From assembly GCF_017115085.1 (NCBI RefSeq), contig NZ_JABXKJ010000166.1:1-48681 (forward strand): DNA of 48,681 nt, read 5' to 3'. The position numbers and the translations under genes were made by a program. Of the stretch, positions 16,001-24,904 are shown piece by piece (position 1 is the stretch's first letter; every line of letters begins with the position of its first letter). The notes under the pieces were generated by a model. That model was not told the DNA's origin, searched no databases, and saw only the letters and a program-made list of their open reading frames with translations. This DNA is from Nostoc sp. NMS7. Its GTDB lineage: Bacteria > Cyanobacteriota > Cyanobacteriia > Cyanobacteriales > Nostocaceae.

Positions 16001-16891
16001 ATGAGTAGGGGCATTTATATAGTTGCTAATGACCGCGTTATTGATAATGCGATCGCTTTACTCAATAGCATTCGTTACTATGACCCAGAAGTGACCGTTT
16101 ATCTCATACCTTTTAATGAAAATTATCACAAAGTAGCAGAACAGCTTGCTACCTTACACAACGTCCAAATCTTCCCAGATTTAGAACTTATTGATACATT
16201 TACGAAACGCATCGGAGAAATTTTTGATCGAGATTTCCTCGCCTTACCCAACAAAATGCGTAAACTAGTGGCGTGGTTTGGGCCTTTAGATGAATTTATT
16301 TATATTGATACGGATATTGTCGTTTTTGAAAAAATCGCCGACAATTTAGACAAGCTTTCAGAAGTTGATTTCTTCTGCTGTGATTACCACCATGCTAATG
16401 ATAAGCTGCGAAATATCTTTTCCCCATTTGTGAAAGAGCAGCAAATTTTTTCCGATGCTCAACTTCAAGACGTTTTCAACAGTGGCTTTTGGAGTTCGAG
16501 AAAAGGAATTATTACCGAACAGCAAATGGATGAAGCTTTGCGTGAGTGTGCAGCACATCGAGAATATTTCGATTTTTCGGAAGGAGTTACAGACCAACCA
16601 ATTTTAAATTATCTTGTTCTCAAACTAATTTCTAAACGTGGAAATCTCGTCAAAATTCCTGGGGGAGGGCCTGGTAGTTGGGCGGGTTCACAAAATTTCC
16701 AACAGCAAGACTACGCCCTCTATGACCGAGGAAAACGACTAAAATATCTCCACTGGGCTGGTACGCGGATGAAAAGTGGTTGTCCCTATTGGCAATTGTG
16801 GGAACACTATCGCTATCTCCATCAGGGCAAATTGGCTTTCATCCCCAAACTGACTCGCCGTTTATTTCCCTTTGTTGCTGCCCATAGTTAA
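16001..16891 (+). CDS. DxD glycosyltransferase-like protein, tandem copy 2
   Basis: 296 residues, the shortest and most diverged of three paralogues. Shared landmarks are GIYIVANDRVIDNAIALLNS at the start, FIYIDTDIVVFE with D-x-D, FNSGFWSSRKGII, TDQPILNYLVLK, GKRLKYLHWAG and WEHYRYLHQGK. It lacks the insertion that copy 3 carries ahead of the DxD strand, and its region before the C-terminus contains IPGGGPGSWAGS, which the other copies lack. That difference lies where acceptor specificity would be set in a GT-A enzyme, so a different substrate is a fair inference. Start ATG 16001 lies 3 bp after the copy 1 stop. Confidence 0.78.
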   Translation: MSRGIYIVANDRVIDNAIALLNSIRYYDPEVTVYLIPFNENYHKVAEQLATLHNVQIFPDLELIDTFTKRIGEIFDRDFLALPNKMRKLVAWFGPLDEFIYIDTDIVVFEKIADNLDKLSEVDFFCCDYHHANDKLRNIFSPFVKEQQIFSDAQLQDVFNSGFWSSRKGIITEQQMDEALRECAAHREYFDFSEGVTDQPILNYLVLKLISKRGNLVKIPGGGPGSWAGSQNFQQQDYALYDRGKRLKYLHWAGTRMKSGCPYWQLWEHYRYLHQGKLAFIPKLTRRLFPFVAAHS

Positions 16892-16908
16892 TATTAGGAG
16901 TATCCCCA

Positions 16909-17943
16909 ATGAGCGATGGCATTTACATCTTAGCGAATGATGTTGTCTATGATCAATTAGTTGCATTGCTCAATAGTATAGAAGCTAATGCTGGTAGAAA
17001 AATCCCTGTTTGTGTAATTCCATATAATGATCAGTTAGACAAAGTAAAGGCAGAGATTGCATCTAGAGATAATGTCACTTTATTTGAAGACTCTGATTCC
17101 ATAGACTACTGGGATAACTTTGCTACCCAGATATGGAAAAATTACCCTAGAGCACAAAAAACTTGGCGAGAGTGGGGCTTCCCAGAACTCTATGTTCTAC
17201 CAATGCACCGCAAATTGTGTGCTGTGGATGGTTCCTTTGATAGATTTATTTATTTTGATGCAGATACCTTGTTAATGGGGCCTGTAGATTATGTATATGA
17301 AAAATTAGATGCCTATGATTGGGTAGTCAATGATTTTCAGTATAAGTCTGATTTAAAATTTATTTTTGATGGTTCGGCAGAGCAGATGCAGCAAGTTTTC
17401 AACTCAGATAACTTGCAATCTAAAGTATTTTGTGCTGGTTGGTTTGCTACTCAGAAAAATATTTTTTCTAAAGCTTTAAGAGGCGACTTACTCGACAAAC
17501 TAATAGCGGGTGAAGCTGAAGTGATGTGTTGTTTAGGTCCTGACCAATCTTTATTTAACTACATGGTGTTGAAAAGTGCAATTTCCTATTATAACTTTGC
17601 TTTTCATGACTGCGAACAAGCAACTGGTAATCACTGGAGTTCTCAATTTGATGTGGTAGATAATATCCTATACGACCAAGGTCGGAGGTTGACATACTTA
17701 CACTATATGAGTATATCTTCTTCAGCTTTTACGAGGCTTTGTGGGAGTGAAGATGTTGATATTCCTTACCGCGATGTTTTCTTGTATTACCGCTATTTAA
17801 AATCGCCTGAAAAACGTCCTCAAAGCTTTACCCACCCTAGCCAGCTAACGCTGATGCAAAAGTCTATTATCAGTTTTATTCAGCAAAAAGTCAATAATAT
17901 TAAGCTAAAATATCGTAACTTTAAGGATAAAATTACTCAATAA
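16909..17943 (+). CDS. DxD glycosyltransferase-like protein, tandem copy 3
   Basis: 344 residues. It begins MSDGIYILANDVVYDQLVAL and contains FDRFIYFDADTLLMG (D-x-D), VFCAGWFATQKNIF, LGPDQSLFNYMVLK, GRRLTYLHYMS, and IPYRDVFLYYRYLKSPEKRP. It has a longer segment before the DxD strand (WKNYPRAQKTWREWGFPELY) and a basic C-terminal tail of about 40 residues that could contact the membrane surface. Ribosome-binding site AGGAG lies about 9 nt upstream. It is the last gene of the rightward run, and its stop is only 16 bp from the stop of the convergent GT4 gene. Confidence 0.8.
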   Translation: MSDGIYILANDVVYDQLVALLNSIEANAGRKIPVCVIPYNDQLDKVKAEIASRDNVTLFEDSDSIDYWDNFATQIWKNYPRAQKTWREWGFPELYVLPMHRKLCAVDGSFDRFIYFDADTLLMGPVDYVYEKLDAYDWVVNDFQYKSDLKFIFDGSAEQMQQVFNSDNLQSKVFCAGWFATQKNIFSKALRGDLLDKLIAGEAEVMCCLGPDQSLFNYMVLKSAISYYNFAFHDCEQATGNHWSSQFDVVDNILYDQGRRLTYLHYMSISSSAFTRLCGSEDVDIPYRDVFLYYRYLKSPEKRPQSFTHPSQLTLMQKSIISFIQQKVNNIKLKYRNFKDKITQ

Positions 17944-17959
17944 TTGTGCAAAAATTAAC

Positions 17960-19099
17960 TTAGAAGTTTTTTATTGAATTAGCTACTATGTGAATCATCT
18001 CAACATAGCTTGACAGCAATTTAGCCCAGCTAAAACGCTCATAAATGAACTTATGACGCTGATAAAATTTAGATTTATCTCCATTTTCGGATAGTACTTG
18101 ACTAATTAAATCTGCCAAACTTCTCTTGTGTGTAAAATCGCCAAAATACCCTTCCTTTTCAAAGATGTAACGGGTGATGCCATAATCATGAACTATACAG
18201 GGTAAGCCGTATGACATTGCCTCTAAAAACACCCTTCCTAGTCCTTCGCTGAGGGAAACTAACACGAAAGCATCTGCAATTTTATAGTAGTTTGCAACTT
18301 CATTAGAGGCTACGGTTCTCCCTTGAAAATTTTCAGCGCCCAATAAGCTGTTACCTAGTTCAATAATTTCGGTTGAACTTCCATCCTGTTGGCCTAGCAG
18401 CAAAAGGTAAGGACGTGGTTCAGGTAAACTAGCAACTTCACGAATTAAATAATCCATACGCTTAGGTTTTTTGCTGATGTAACCTACTGAAAGAATTAAA
18501 GGTGTTTTCTCAGGTAGTCCTAGTTTATTTCTTAAAGCCTCTTTTTCAGAAGGCAAAAGTATTTGTAATTCAGCAGGTATTTCCGTCCCATAAGTAACTA
18601 GAGTTTGTTTCTGAGCAGGTATCCCTGCTTTTAAACAGTACTGAAGATGCTGAGGAGCAATTTGTTGTATAAAGTCACAGTTGGCAAAAATAGGAGACTT
18701 TGATCCGAGTGGCCCACCATTACAAAAAAGTAATTTATAGCTTTGTTTGGTAAAACGCCGCCAATGCGCGAGAAAATTACCAATGTCGTTATCACTAAAG
18801 TAAATTACATCTGGTTTCTCTGTTTGGATGTGTGGTATGAGACTCAAAAAAAAGGATATTTGCTCTACAAAATAGTTACTAGTTTTAGTGTATTTAGCTA
18901 TCCTACAGGCTGTTCTAGTATCACGGGGGAAATTCCACAAAGGAATTTCTTTTGCTTTTGCTTTTCCACCACCTTTAAAAAGGATTATATCTAGAGAAGG
19001 CTCTTTTGATAGTGCCTGAAATGCTTGTTCGGCAAAAGACTCATATCCCCGCATAACGTGACCAAGACCTGTACATATCAAAAAGACTTTAAGTTTCAT
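17960..19099 (-). CDS. Family 4 glycosyltransferase, convergent to the locus
   Basis: 379 residues, GT-B. The N-terminal domain begins KVFLICTGLGHVMRGYESFA. The donor domain has LILSVGYISKKPKRMDYLIR, YLLLLGQQDGSS, and the E-x7-E block LVSLSEGLGRVFLEAMSYGL with PCIVHDYGITRYIF. It is transcribed against the other glycosyltransferases and is probably controlled separately. I see no strong T-run terminator in the 16-bp gap, so the transcripts may overlap. ATG 19099 is followed by KLKVFLICTG, a typical GT4 start. Sugar unknown. Confidence 0.88.
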   Translation of the reverse strand: MKLKVFLICTGLGHVMRGYESFAEQAFQALSKEPSLDIILFKGGGKAKAKEIPLWNFPRDTRTACRIAKYTKTSNYFVEQISFFLSLIPHIQTEKPDVIYFSDNDIGNFLAHWRRFTKQSYKLLFCNGGPLGSKSPIFANCDFIQQIAPQHLQYCLKAGIPAQKQTLVTYGTEIPAELQILLPSEKEALRNKLGLPEKTPLILSVGYISKKPKRMDYLIREVASLPEPRPYLLLLGQQDGSSTEIIELGNSLLGAENFQGRTVASNEVANYYKIADAFVLVSLSEGLGRVFLEAMSYGLPCIVHDYGITRYIFEKEGYFGDFTHKRSLADLISQVLSENGDKSKFYQRHKFIYERFSWAKLLSSYVEMIHIVANSIKNF

Positions 19100-19639
19100 G
19101 ATTTTAATCTTTAGTTACAAATAATATGTTTCAAAAAATAGATGTGCAATTTCTAGCATTTTTCGGTTGTGGTGCAATACACCCTGATAAGGGAAAGGGG
19201 CTAGATTAGTGTATTCCATCCACATCAAAACTGCTGTAATTATTTCAAAGCAGAAATACCTTGCATCTGCTGATTAGCGGTAATAAAAATTAAAGTTACT
19301 CAATGCTGCCAGTCTTAAACACAACGAACGATAGTAATAGTCGATAAATCTATCTATCCGACTATCCGATTTCAATTAAACACTATATTTACATATATAA
19401 TGCGGGTAGTGACTACTGTAATAATACCTATTTTTATCCGATTACCAAATCCCATCTAAGTCCTAACAGATATGAAGACGTGATTAATAGCATCTCTACA
19501 AAGCCTTGACAAATCCTGATCCAAAAAGTATAAATGCTCACCAGTGATGGTGAGCATTTAGGTTGATTTGTATATTAGTAAACTGTCCTAGATATCAATA
19601 CAGTTCAGTCAATAAGAACTTAACCATATTGTTTTAAAT
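19100..19639. other. 540-bp intergenic region right of the glycan locus
   Basis: No ORF that I can support. It holds the promoter region of the leftward GT4 near its left side and a terminator-like hairpin at 19532-19559 near its right. The middle is AT-rich and without recognisable RNA or repeat structure. Confidence 0.5.
19532..19559 (-). terminator. Probable terminator of the UbiB-kinase/membrane-protein operon
   Basis: AAATGCTCACC (19532-19542) pairs perfectly with GGTGAGCATTT (19549-19559), with a 6-nt loop. Read leftward it is followed by ATACTTTTTGG, a short broken U-tract. It lies about 80 bp past the stop of the 19640 gene. Confidence 0.55.
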
Positions 19640-20014
19640 CTATGACATAGAATCTAAATCTAAAGATTGCATTCCTTCGCGTTCTATAAATGTCATCATA
19701 CTTCCCAGCTGCAACCAAACTAATAAACAAGTAAACAGACTAATTGGTAGACCTACTCCTAAAGCTAAAGAGGAGGGGAAGCCAAATATTTCTAAACCTG
19801 AAGACAGAAATAGACAAGTACCGCCAGTTATGCCGATAAATGGCACAAGTAATTGTTTGAGTGAGGAACGGGGCTTAGTATTTTCTGTACGTTCGCTTGG
19901 CCATTTCTGCACAATAACTTTCAAAGTGCCAGATAATGCCAAACCAGATGTTAATGCTGTCAGAAAGCCAACAAGTAACAGAAAATAAGGGGGTTGCAGA
20001 GGAAAATAGTACAT
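19640..20014 (-). CDS. Small integral membrane protein of unknown function
   Basis: 124 residues with three clear hydrophobic segments: about 10-30 (FLLLVGFLTALTSGLALSGT), 52-70 (LLVPFIGITGGTCLFLSSG) and 80-105 (SLALGVGLPISLFTCLLVWL). A basic loop (KWPSERTENTKPRSS) separates the first two. I do not recognise the family. Its ATG is 29 bp after the stop of the UbiB-type kinase gene on the same strand, so they are likely co-transcribed and it may work with that membrane-associated kinase. The C-terminus is acidic (QSLDLDSMS). Confidence 0.6.
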   Translation of the reverse strand: MYYFPLQPPYFLLLVGFLTALTSGLALSGTLKVIVQKWPSERTENTKPRSSLKQLLVPFIGITGGTCLFLSSGLEIFGFPSSLALGVGLPISLFTCLLVWLQLGSMMTFIEREGMQSLDLDSMS

Positions 20015-20043
20015 GAAAACTCCTGATTTATATTAAAGATTTT

Positions 20044-21828
20044 TTACTTTTTATTTGTTGATTGGTTTCCAGTAAAAGACTCCAGGAATATAGCTTTTGG
20101 GAGGATAGCAGCTGCGCCTTCTTTGGATAACTCTGTTAAAATGCTGATCGCTATATTTAATAAACGATCCGGTTTTAAGTCATCTTTAACGAGATTCCAC
20201 AGGCGTTGGACATCTTCGGTGTGCAGGCGGTCATCTTCGGTGAGAGCAAGCACCATCTGTCGCCGCAGAAACTTGCCTTCTTCCGATATTAAATATTGGA
20301 ACCCCATCTGGGCTGTGGGCAATACATCAAAGTTGTTATCAGTACGAGCGATCGCAATTAAATTCTCTAACCGCTGCCACTGAAATTTACCATCTTTGAA
20401 TAACACATTCAATAATCGCCGCTGTAAGTCGGCCGATTCCCCTGTCAGCAACCGCCGTGCTATATAAGGATAACCGACTTCAACAATTTTGAAATTCGGG
20501 TTGAGGCTAAGGGCAATACCTTCTTGAGTCACAAGGGAACGAATAATCAAAGCAAACTTCGCCGGAACTCGGAAAGGATATTCATACATCAGTTCCGAGA
20601 ATTCATCGGTAATAGTTTTAAAGTTAAAATCCTTGACATTTTTGCCAATAGCGTTTCCTAGCACCGCTTCTAATGCTGGCACTATCGGGCAAATATTCGT
20701 GTCTGGAGTCAAAAATCCCAATTTGACAAAATCTTCGGCTAAGTCGGTATAGTCTTTATTCACCAAATGCACTAGCGCATCTACCAGCGTTTCTTTGGTG
20801 GTTTCCTCCAACTGATCCATCATGCCGAAATCAATGTAAGCCATACGTCCATCAGGCATCGCAAACAAATTGCCGGGATGGGGGTCAGCATGGAAGAAGC
20901 CGTATTGTAAGAGCTGTTGCAATCCTGAAGTTACACCAATTTGGATGATCCCTTCTGGGTCTAAACCTGCTTCACGAATGCGTTTAGTGTCTGTCAGCTT
21001 GAAGCCATTAATCCATTCCAGGGTTAAAACGTGGGTATTGGTGTAACGCCAGTAAATGCCTGGAACTTTTACTTGCGGGTCGTTGCGGAAGTTGAGAGCA
21101 AATTTTTCGGCGTTGCGGCCTTCATTAATATAGTCAATTTCCTCAAATAACTTTGTGCCAAACTCGTCCACAATTAAAGTTAGGTTGTGACCGAGATTTA
21201 AAGGCAACCAGGGAGCTAGCCAACCTGCTCCCCAACGCATCAGATATAGGTCACGTGTGATTACTGGGTGTAAGTTTGGGCGTTGCACTTTGACTGCGAC
21301 TTCTTCACCACTGACCAGACGACCACGGTATACCTGACCCAAGCTAGCAGCAGCTACTGGGTTAGGTGACAGTTCGCTAAAACTTTCGTGAATCGGGCGG
21401 TCTAGTTCAGTTTCGATAATCTGGTAAGCGATCGCATTATCGAAAGCTGGTAACTGATCTTGTAACTTGATCAGTTCTTCTAAAAAATCTTTGCGTATCA
21501 GGTCAGGCCGGGTGGAGAGGGCTTGACCAACTTTAATAAAAGTCGGGCCCAGTGCGGTGAGCAGTTCTCGCAACTGGATAGCTCGTTTACCCTTGTTCTG
21601 CTCAACTTGATCTTGCCATTCGTCCCACTTCAGACTGAGTATAAATCCTGCAAAAGACCAGATAATTCTCAGCAGTCGCCCCCAAGCTAACCAGGGACGG
21701 TAACTATAGTAGCGAGCGATCGCATCTGGATTATAGAGTTGTAGCTGAGTAGGTTGAAACTGACCCACGCCTTTATTTGCCTCTTCAACTGAAAAATTTA
21801 CAATGATTGTTTTTCTCCTAAGCCACAA
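20044..21828 (-). CDS. ABC1/UbiB/AarF-family atypical kinase
   Basis: Up to 594 residues. Family landmarks in order: the KxGQ motif in FIKVGQALSTRPDLIRK, the Ala-rich loop AAASLGQVYRG, VAVKVQRPN (lysine), LFEEIDYINEGRNAEKF, LTLEWINGF, HADPHPGNLFAMPDG and YIDFGMMDQL (metal Asp). UbiB proteins are ATPases associated with prenylquinone metabolism, which in cyanobacteria means plastoquinone, phylloquinone or tocopherol. The usual C-terminal hydrophobic hairpin is not obvious. The start is uncertain: TTG at 21828 gives the longest form. An AGGAG lies just inside it, about 9-10 nt ahead of an in-frame ATT codon at 21804, and no ATG is near. A small membrane-protein gene follows 29 bp downstream. 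Confidence 0.9.
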   Translation of the reverse strand: MWLRRKTIIVNFSVEEANKGVGQFQPTQLQLYNPDAIARYYSYRPWLAWGRLLRIIWSFAGFILSLKWDEWQDQVEQNKGKRAIQLRELLTALGPTFIKVGQALSTRPDLIRKDFLEELIKLQDQLPAFDNAIAYQIIETELDRPIHESFSELSPNPVAAASLGQVYRGRLVSGEEVAVKVQRPNLHPVITRDLYLMRWGAGWLAPWLPLNLGHNLTLIVDEFGTKLFEEIDYINEGRNAEKFALNFRNDPQVKVPGIYWRYTNTHVLTLEWINGFKLTDTKRIREAGLDPEGIIQIGVTSGLQQLLQYGFFHADPHPGNLFAMPDGRMAYIDFGMMDQLEETTKETLVDALVHLVNKDYTDLAEDFVKLGFLTPDTNICPIVPALEAVLGNAIGKNVKDFNFKTITDEFSELMYEYPFRVPAKFALIIRSLVTQEGIALSLNPNFKIVEVGYPYIARRLLTGESADLQRRLLNVLFKDGKFQWQRLENLIAIARTDNNFDVLPTAQMGFQYLISEEGKFLRRQMVLALTEDDRLHTEDVQRLWNLVKDDLKPDRLLNIAISILTELSKEGAAAILPKAIFLESFTGNQSTNKK

Positions 21829-22267
21829 GTTAGTTGCAAGTTTAGGATAGCGGTAGTCTTTTATCTAAAACAACTAGAACTTTACCCTTTGGGGATAGTG
21901 TTCGAGACGTTTTTAGCTGATGTTACTGCCTAGATTTATTTATCTTTATTCTTAATTATACTTTATAAAACTACAACTAATTACTCCAGTTTCCGATGAT
22001 TTTATCTTTTCTTAATTATACTTTATGTAAATATAAATATTTAATATGCAAATTTCCGGAGCATATGAGAACACAGTAACCGTGTTTGCTATCAGCTACA
22101 TCAAAAATAAACTTTTGCCAGAGAGTGTAGATTTAGAAGCTTTTTGATTGATTATATTATGCAAATTTATCATTAAGATTATAGCGTTAAGTACAGCTTT
22201 GGTAATTGGTAGTGATTTTGCCACAATTACCAATTACCAATTAGCTACTTTTAATTATCATGTAGTG
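21829..22267. other. Intergenic region with an 18-bp direct repeat and a hairpin
   Basis: TTCTTAATTATACTTTAT occurs exactly twice, at 21949-21966 and 22009-22026, 60 bp apart. Near the aminopeptidase stop, GGTAATTGGTA (22201-22211) pairs with TACCAATTACC (22228-22238), with no T-run after it on either strand. The direct repeats lie 120-180 bp upstream of the UbiB-type gene, where a regulatory role or an insertion scar is possible. No ORF. Confidence 0.55.
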
Positions 22268-24904
22268 CTATTTAGATTTGGCCTCCAAGTTTTCTAAACG
22301 GCTTCTCAATTCTTGGTTTTGTTGTTTGAGTTGGTCGAAATCTTCACGCAATTGACGCAGGGTTTTTTCGGAACCAATGTTCTTTTGCACCTTAGAAATT
22401 TCTTCTTCAGCATAGCGACGTACACGCCCATCGGCTGTTTGTTCAGCTAGCGATCGCAAAACCCCCACTGCTTTAGGTATTTCCATTTGTCCTAATGCTG
22501 CTGCTACCGCCACTTGCGTTAAAAAGAAGGTTTCTTTGGCTAGTTCGGTTAATTTTTCTAAAATCCGTTCCAAATTAACCGGACTTTGACCTACAGAAAT
22601 CTTTCCTAAAGCGCGAATTGTGGCTAAACGTAGGGGTTGTGGTACACCAAGTTTGGTATATTCGATCAGTAGATTTAAAGCTGCTTCCGAGGTTTTGAAT
22701 TCAGCTAAACCGGCGATCGCACCACTCCGCACAACTTCATTCAAACTTGCCTTTTCTTCTAAAACGGATTTTAGCAGCTTTAATACCTTGTCTTCCTTGG
22801 GTTTATCCTCCAAGTTTGCCGATGCGATCGCCCCGATCACCCGAGAAGCTGCTGCTTCTACGTAGTAGCTAGGATCGCCTTTTTGCACTAATCCTTTCAC
22901 AACTTTATAGCTTTCAGCAGTTTTGATTTGAGCAAGTGCTTCCACTACAGATCGTCGCACGTAAGCATTTTTATCTTTTAACCCCAGAACTAAGCCATCA
23001 AAGGCTTGGTCTAAATTAATTTTGGCTAGTTGTTTCGCCACTTCCACACGCACACTCCACAATCGCTCATTTTTGAGCGTCGCAGATAGGGCAATAGTCG
23101 CTTCTAACCCGCCTTTTTTCGCCAAAGCTTCTGCTGCATAGATGCGCGAAATCGGGTTAGGATCAAATTCTAACTGTGCTTTTAACTCCGATATTGGATA
23201 CTCTAAAGCTACTGTTTTCAGGTAATTATTCCCCACATCAAAACTGATAAATTGGGGCTTATTTTCTAGGGGAAAATAGAAGCTTTGTTCACGTTCATTC
23301 ACCCGCACGACAAAAGTTTTTAGTTGTGAGTTATTTTTAACTCCTAACTCCTGTACAGACGCGATTAATCGCGTCTCTACTGACTGTTGCGTATAGCCAA
23401 AACCAATAGGTATTTTTAGATCAAACAAATCCTTACTGCCATTTTTATCTTCAGCAGCTTGGGTTTGAGTTACCGTAATTTTTGCCAAATTAGCATCCCC
23501 ATCCCAAGAGTAAGCTACTTTAAAATCGGGATGACCACCACGATAAACGTATTGGTCAAAGAGGAACAAAAGATTATGTCCGGTAGCCTTTTCAATCGCC
23601 CTGAGTAAGTCTACTGTTTCTACGGTTTTGTGGGCATTATCTTGGATAAATGTTTGAATTGCCTGCCAAAACAATTCATCTCCCAATTGCGCCCGAACCA
23701 TGTGATAAACACAAGATCCTTTTTCGTAGATGTGGCGATCGTAAAGTTCAATAGCTTCTCGGTAAATATGTGTTACCATTGGGCGGCGGTAACGGCTGCT
23801 ATCTTCACTGAAGTAACGACCAGCTTGCAATAAACGATAGCAAGCTGCTTCTTCTGGACTATATTCTTCTTCTGTCCACATCACCTCAGAATAGGAAGCC
23901 ATCCCTTCCTTAATCCAAGCATGAGACCAATGCTTAATTACCACCAAATCACCAAACCACTGGTGCGCGAGTTCGTGGACAACTAAACTTTCGGTGTTGC
24001 GGTTATCTAAGGCGGCGCGTTCATCCAGCAAGCATCTATCTGTTAACAGGGTTGTGGAGGTGTTTTCCATCCCGCCAAAGATGAAGTCATCGACGCAAAC
24101 TTGGGCGTATTTCGGGAAAGCATAGGGATAACCATACTTTTCGCTCAAAAATTCGATCATCCGCGGAGTTTTGCCCATGCTGCGTTTAGCATCTTCCTCC
24201 CGTCCCTTTTCTACGTAGTAGGTGACTGGTTTCCCCTGCCACTCGTCCCGAATTTCAGCAAAATCACCTACTGCCAAAGTCATCAAGTAGGTAGGATGAA
24301 CTTGTTGCTGTGACCAATGGTAGATTTTGTAATCACCATCTTCTGTGGTGTCAATCAATTCGCCGTTGGAAATAGCTACCAGAGGGTTGGGAACACGCAC
24401 GCGAATTTCAGAAGTAGACAATTGTCCGGGATAGTCAAAGCAGGGGAACCAAAAGCGAGAGTCTTCGTCTTCTCCCTGAGTCCAAACTTGGGTGGGCTTG
24501 TTTGGGTAGTGCTTGTCTGGTTGAATAAAATAAATACCGCGTTGCGGTTTTACTACTGAGTAGGCGATCGCAATCAGCAAGCGTTTACCAATCTGGGTTG
24601 CTTGCGAAAGTTGAATGGAAAGCTGTTCCCCGTCATAGTCAAAATTTTCTCGCACCTGATCCACTTGCACAGACTCGATATTCAGGTTAACAGCATCCAA
24701 AGTCAAACGGTCAATCCCATTACGGATTGGCAAGAGGCGAATGTTACAGCTGCCCTGATAGCTTTGCTTGGGGATATCCAAGCTGAGATCGAGAAAAATA
24801 TGCTCTACCTGTCCGGGGCGATCAGGGTTGTAGTGTGGTCTTGCTCCCGGTAACTCAAAAGGCTTGTGTCCCTTATCATCTGTATCAAAATAAGACTTCG
24901 ACAT
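22268..24904 (-). CDS. pepN: M1-family zinc aminopeptidase with HEAT repeats
   Basis: 878 residues from ATG 24904. Residues 30-210 are the beta-sandwich N-terminal domain. The catalytic domain has the exopeptidase motif GGMEN (277-281), HELAH (310-314) and Glu333 in IKEGMASY, giving HExxH-x18-E with all zinc ligands. Tyr393 (IYEKGSCVY) is a plausible transition-state residue. From about 590 to 840 come HEAT-like helical repeats (ISRIYAAEALAKKGG, NAYVRRSVVEALAQI and similar) in place of the usual helical cap, and the last 35 residues form a coiled coil. It trims N-terminal residues from peptides in the cytosol. Residues 508-517 are encoded by an inserted palindrome. It diverges from the DUF3352 gene. 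Confidence 0.92.
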   Translation of the reverse strand: MSKSYFDTDDKGHKPFELPGARPHYNPDRPGQVEHIFLDLSLDIPKQSYQGSCNIRLLPIRNGIDRLTLDAVNLNIESVQVDQVRENFDYDGEQLSIQLSQATQIGKRLLIAIAYSVVKPQRGIYFIQPDKHYPNKPTQVWTQGEDEDSRFWFPCFDYPGQLSTSEIRVRVPNPLVAISNGELIDTTEDGDYKIYHWSQQQVHPTYLMTLAVGDFAEIRDEWQGKPVTYYVEKGREEDAKRSMGKTPRMIEFLSEKYGYPYAFPKYAQVCVDDFIFGGMENTSTTLLTDRCLLDERAALDNRNTESLVVHELAHQWFGDLVVIKHWSHAWIKEGMASYSEVMWTEEEYSPEEAACYRLLQAGRYFSEDSSRYRRPMVTHIYREAIELYDRHIYEKGSCVYHMVRAQLGDELFWQAIQTFIQDNAHKTVETVDLLRAIEKATGHNLLFLFDQYVYRGGHPDFKVAYSWDGDANLAKITVTQTQAAEDKNGSKDLFDLKIPIGFGYTQQSVETRLIASVQELGVKNNSQLKTFVVRVNEREQSFYFPLENKPQFISFDVGNNYLKTVALEYPISELKAQLEFDPNPISRIYAAEALAKKGGLEATIALSATLKNERLWSVRVEVAKQLAKINLDQAFDGLVLGLKDKNAYVRRSVVEALAQIKTAESYKVVKGLVQKGDPSYYVEAAASRVIGAIASANLEDKPKEDKVLKLLKSVLEEKASLNEVVRSGAIAGLAEFKTSEAALNLLIEYTKLGVPQPLRLATIRALGKISVGQSPVNLERILEKLTELAKETFFLTQVAVAAALGQMEIPKAVGVLRSLAEQTADGRVRRYAEEEISKVQKNIGSEKTLRQLREDFDQLKQQNQELRSRLENLEAKSK
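23353..23380 (-). repeat. 28-bp palindromic repeat inserted in frame in the aminopeptidase
   Basis: A nearly perfect 28-bp palindrome (GTAGAGACGCGAT at one end, one mismatched pair) encodes VETRLIASV inside the aminopeptidase, at a loop between the catalytic and HEAT regions. The same unit occurs at 39775-39800 and, half-decayed, at 41307-41328 in smc. Confidence 0.85.
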
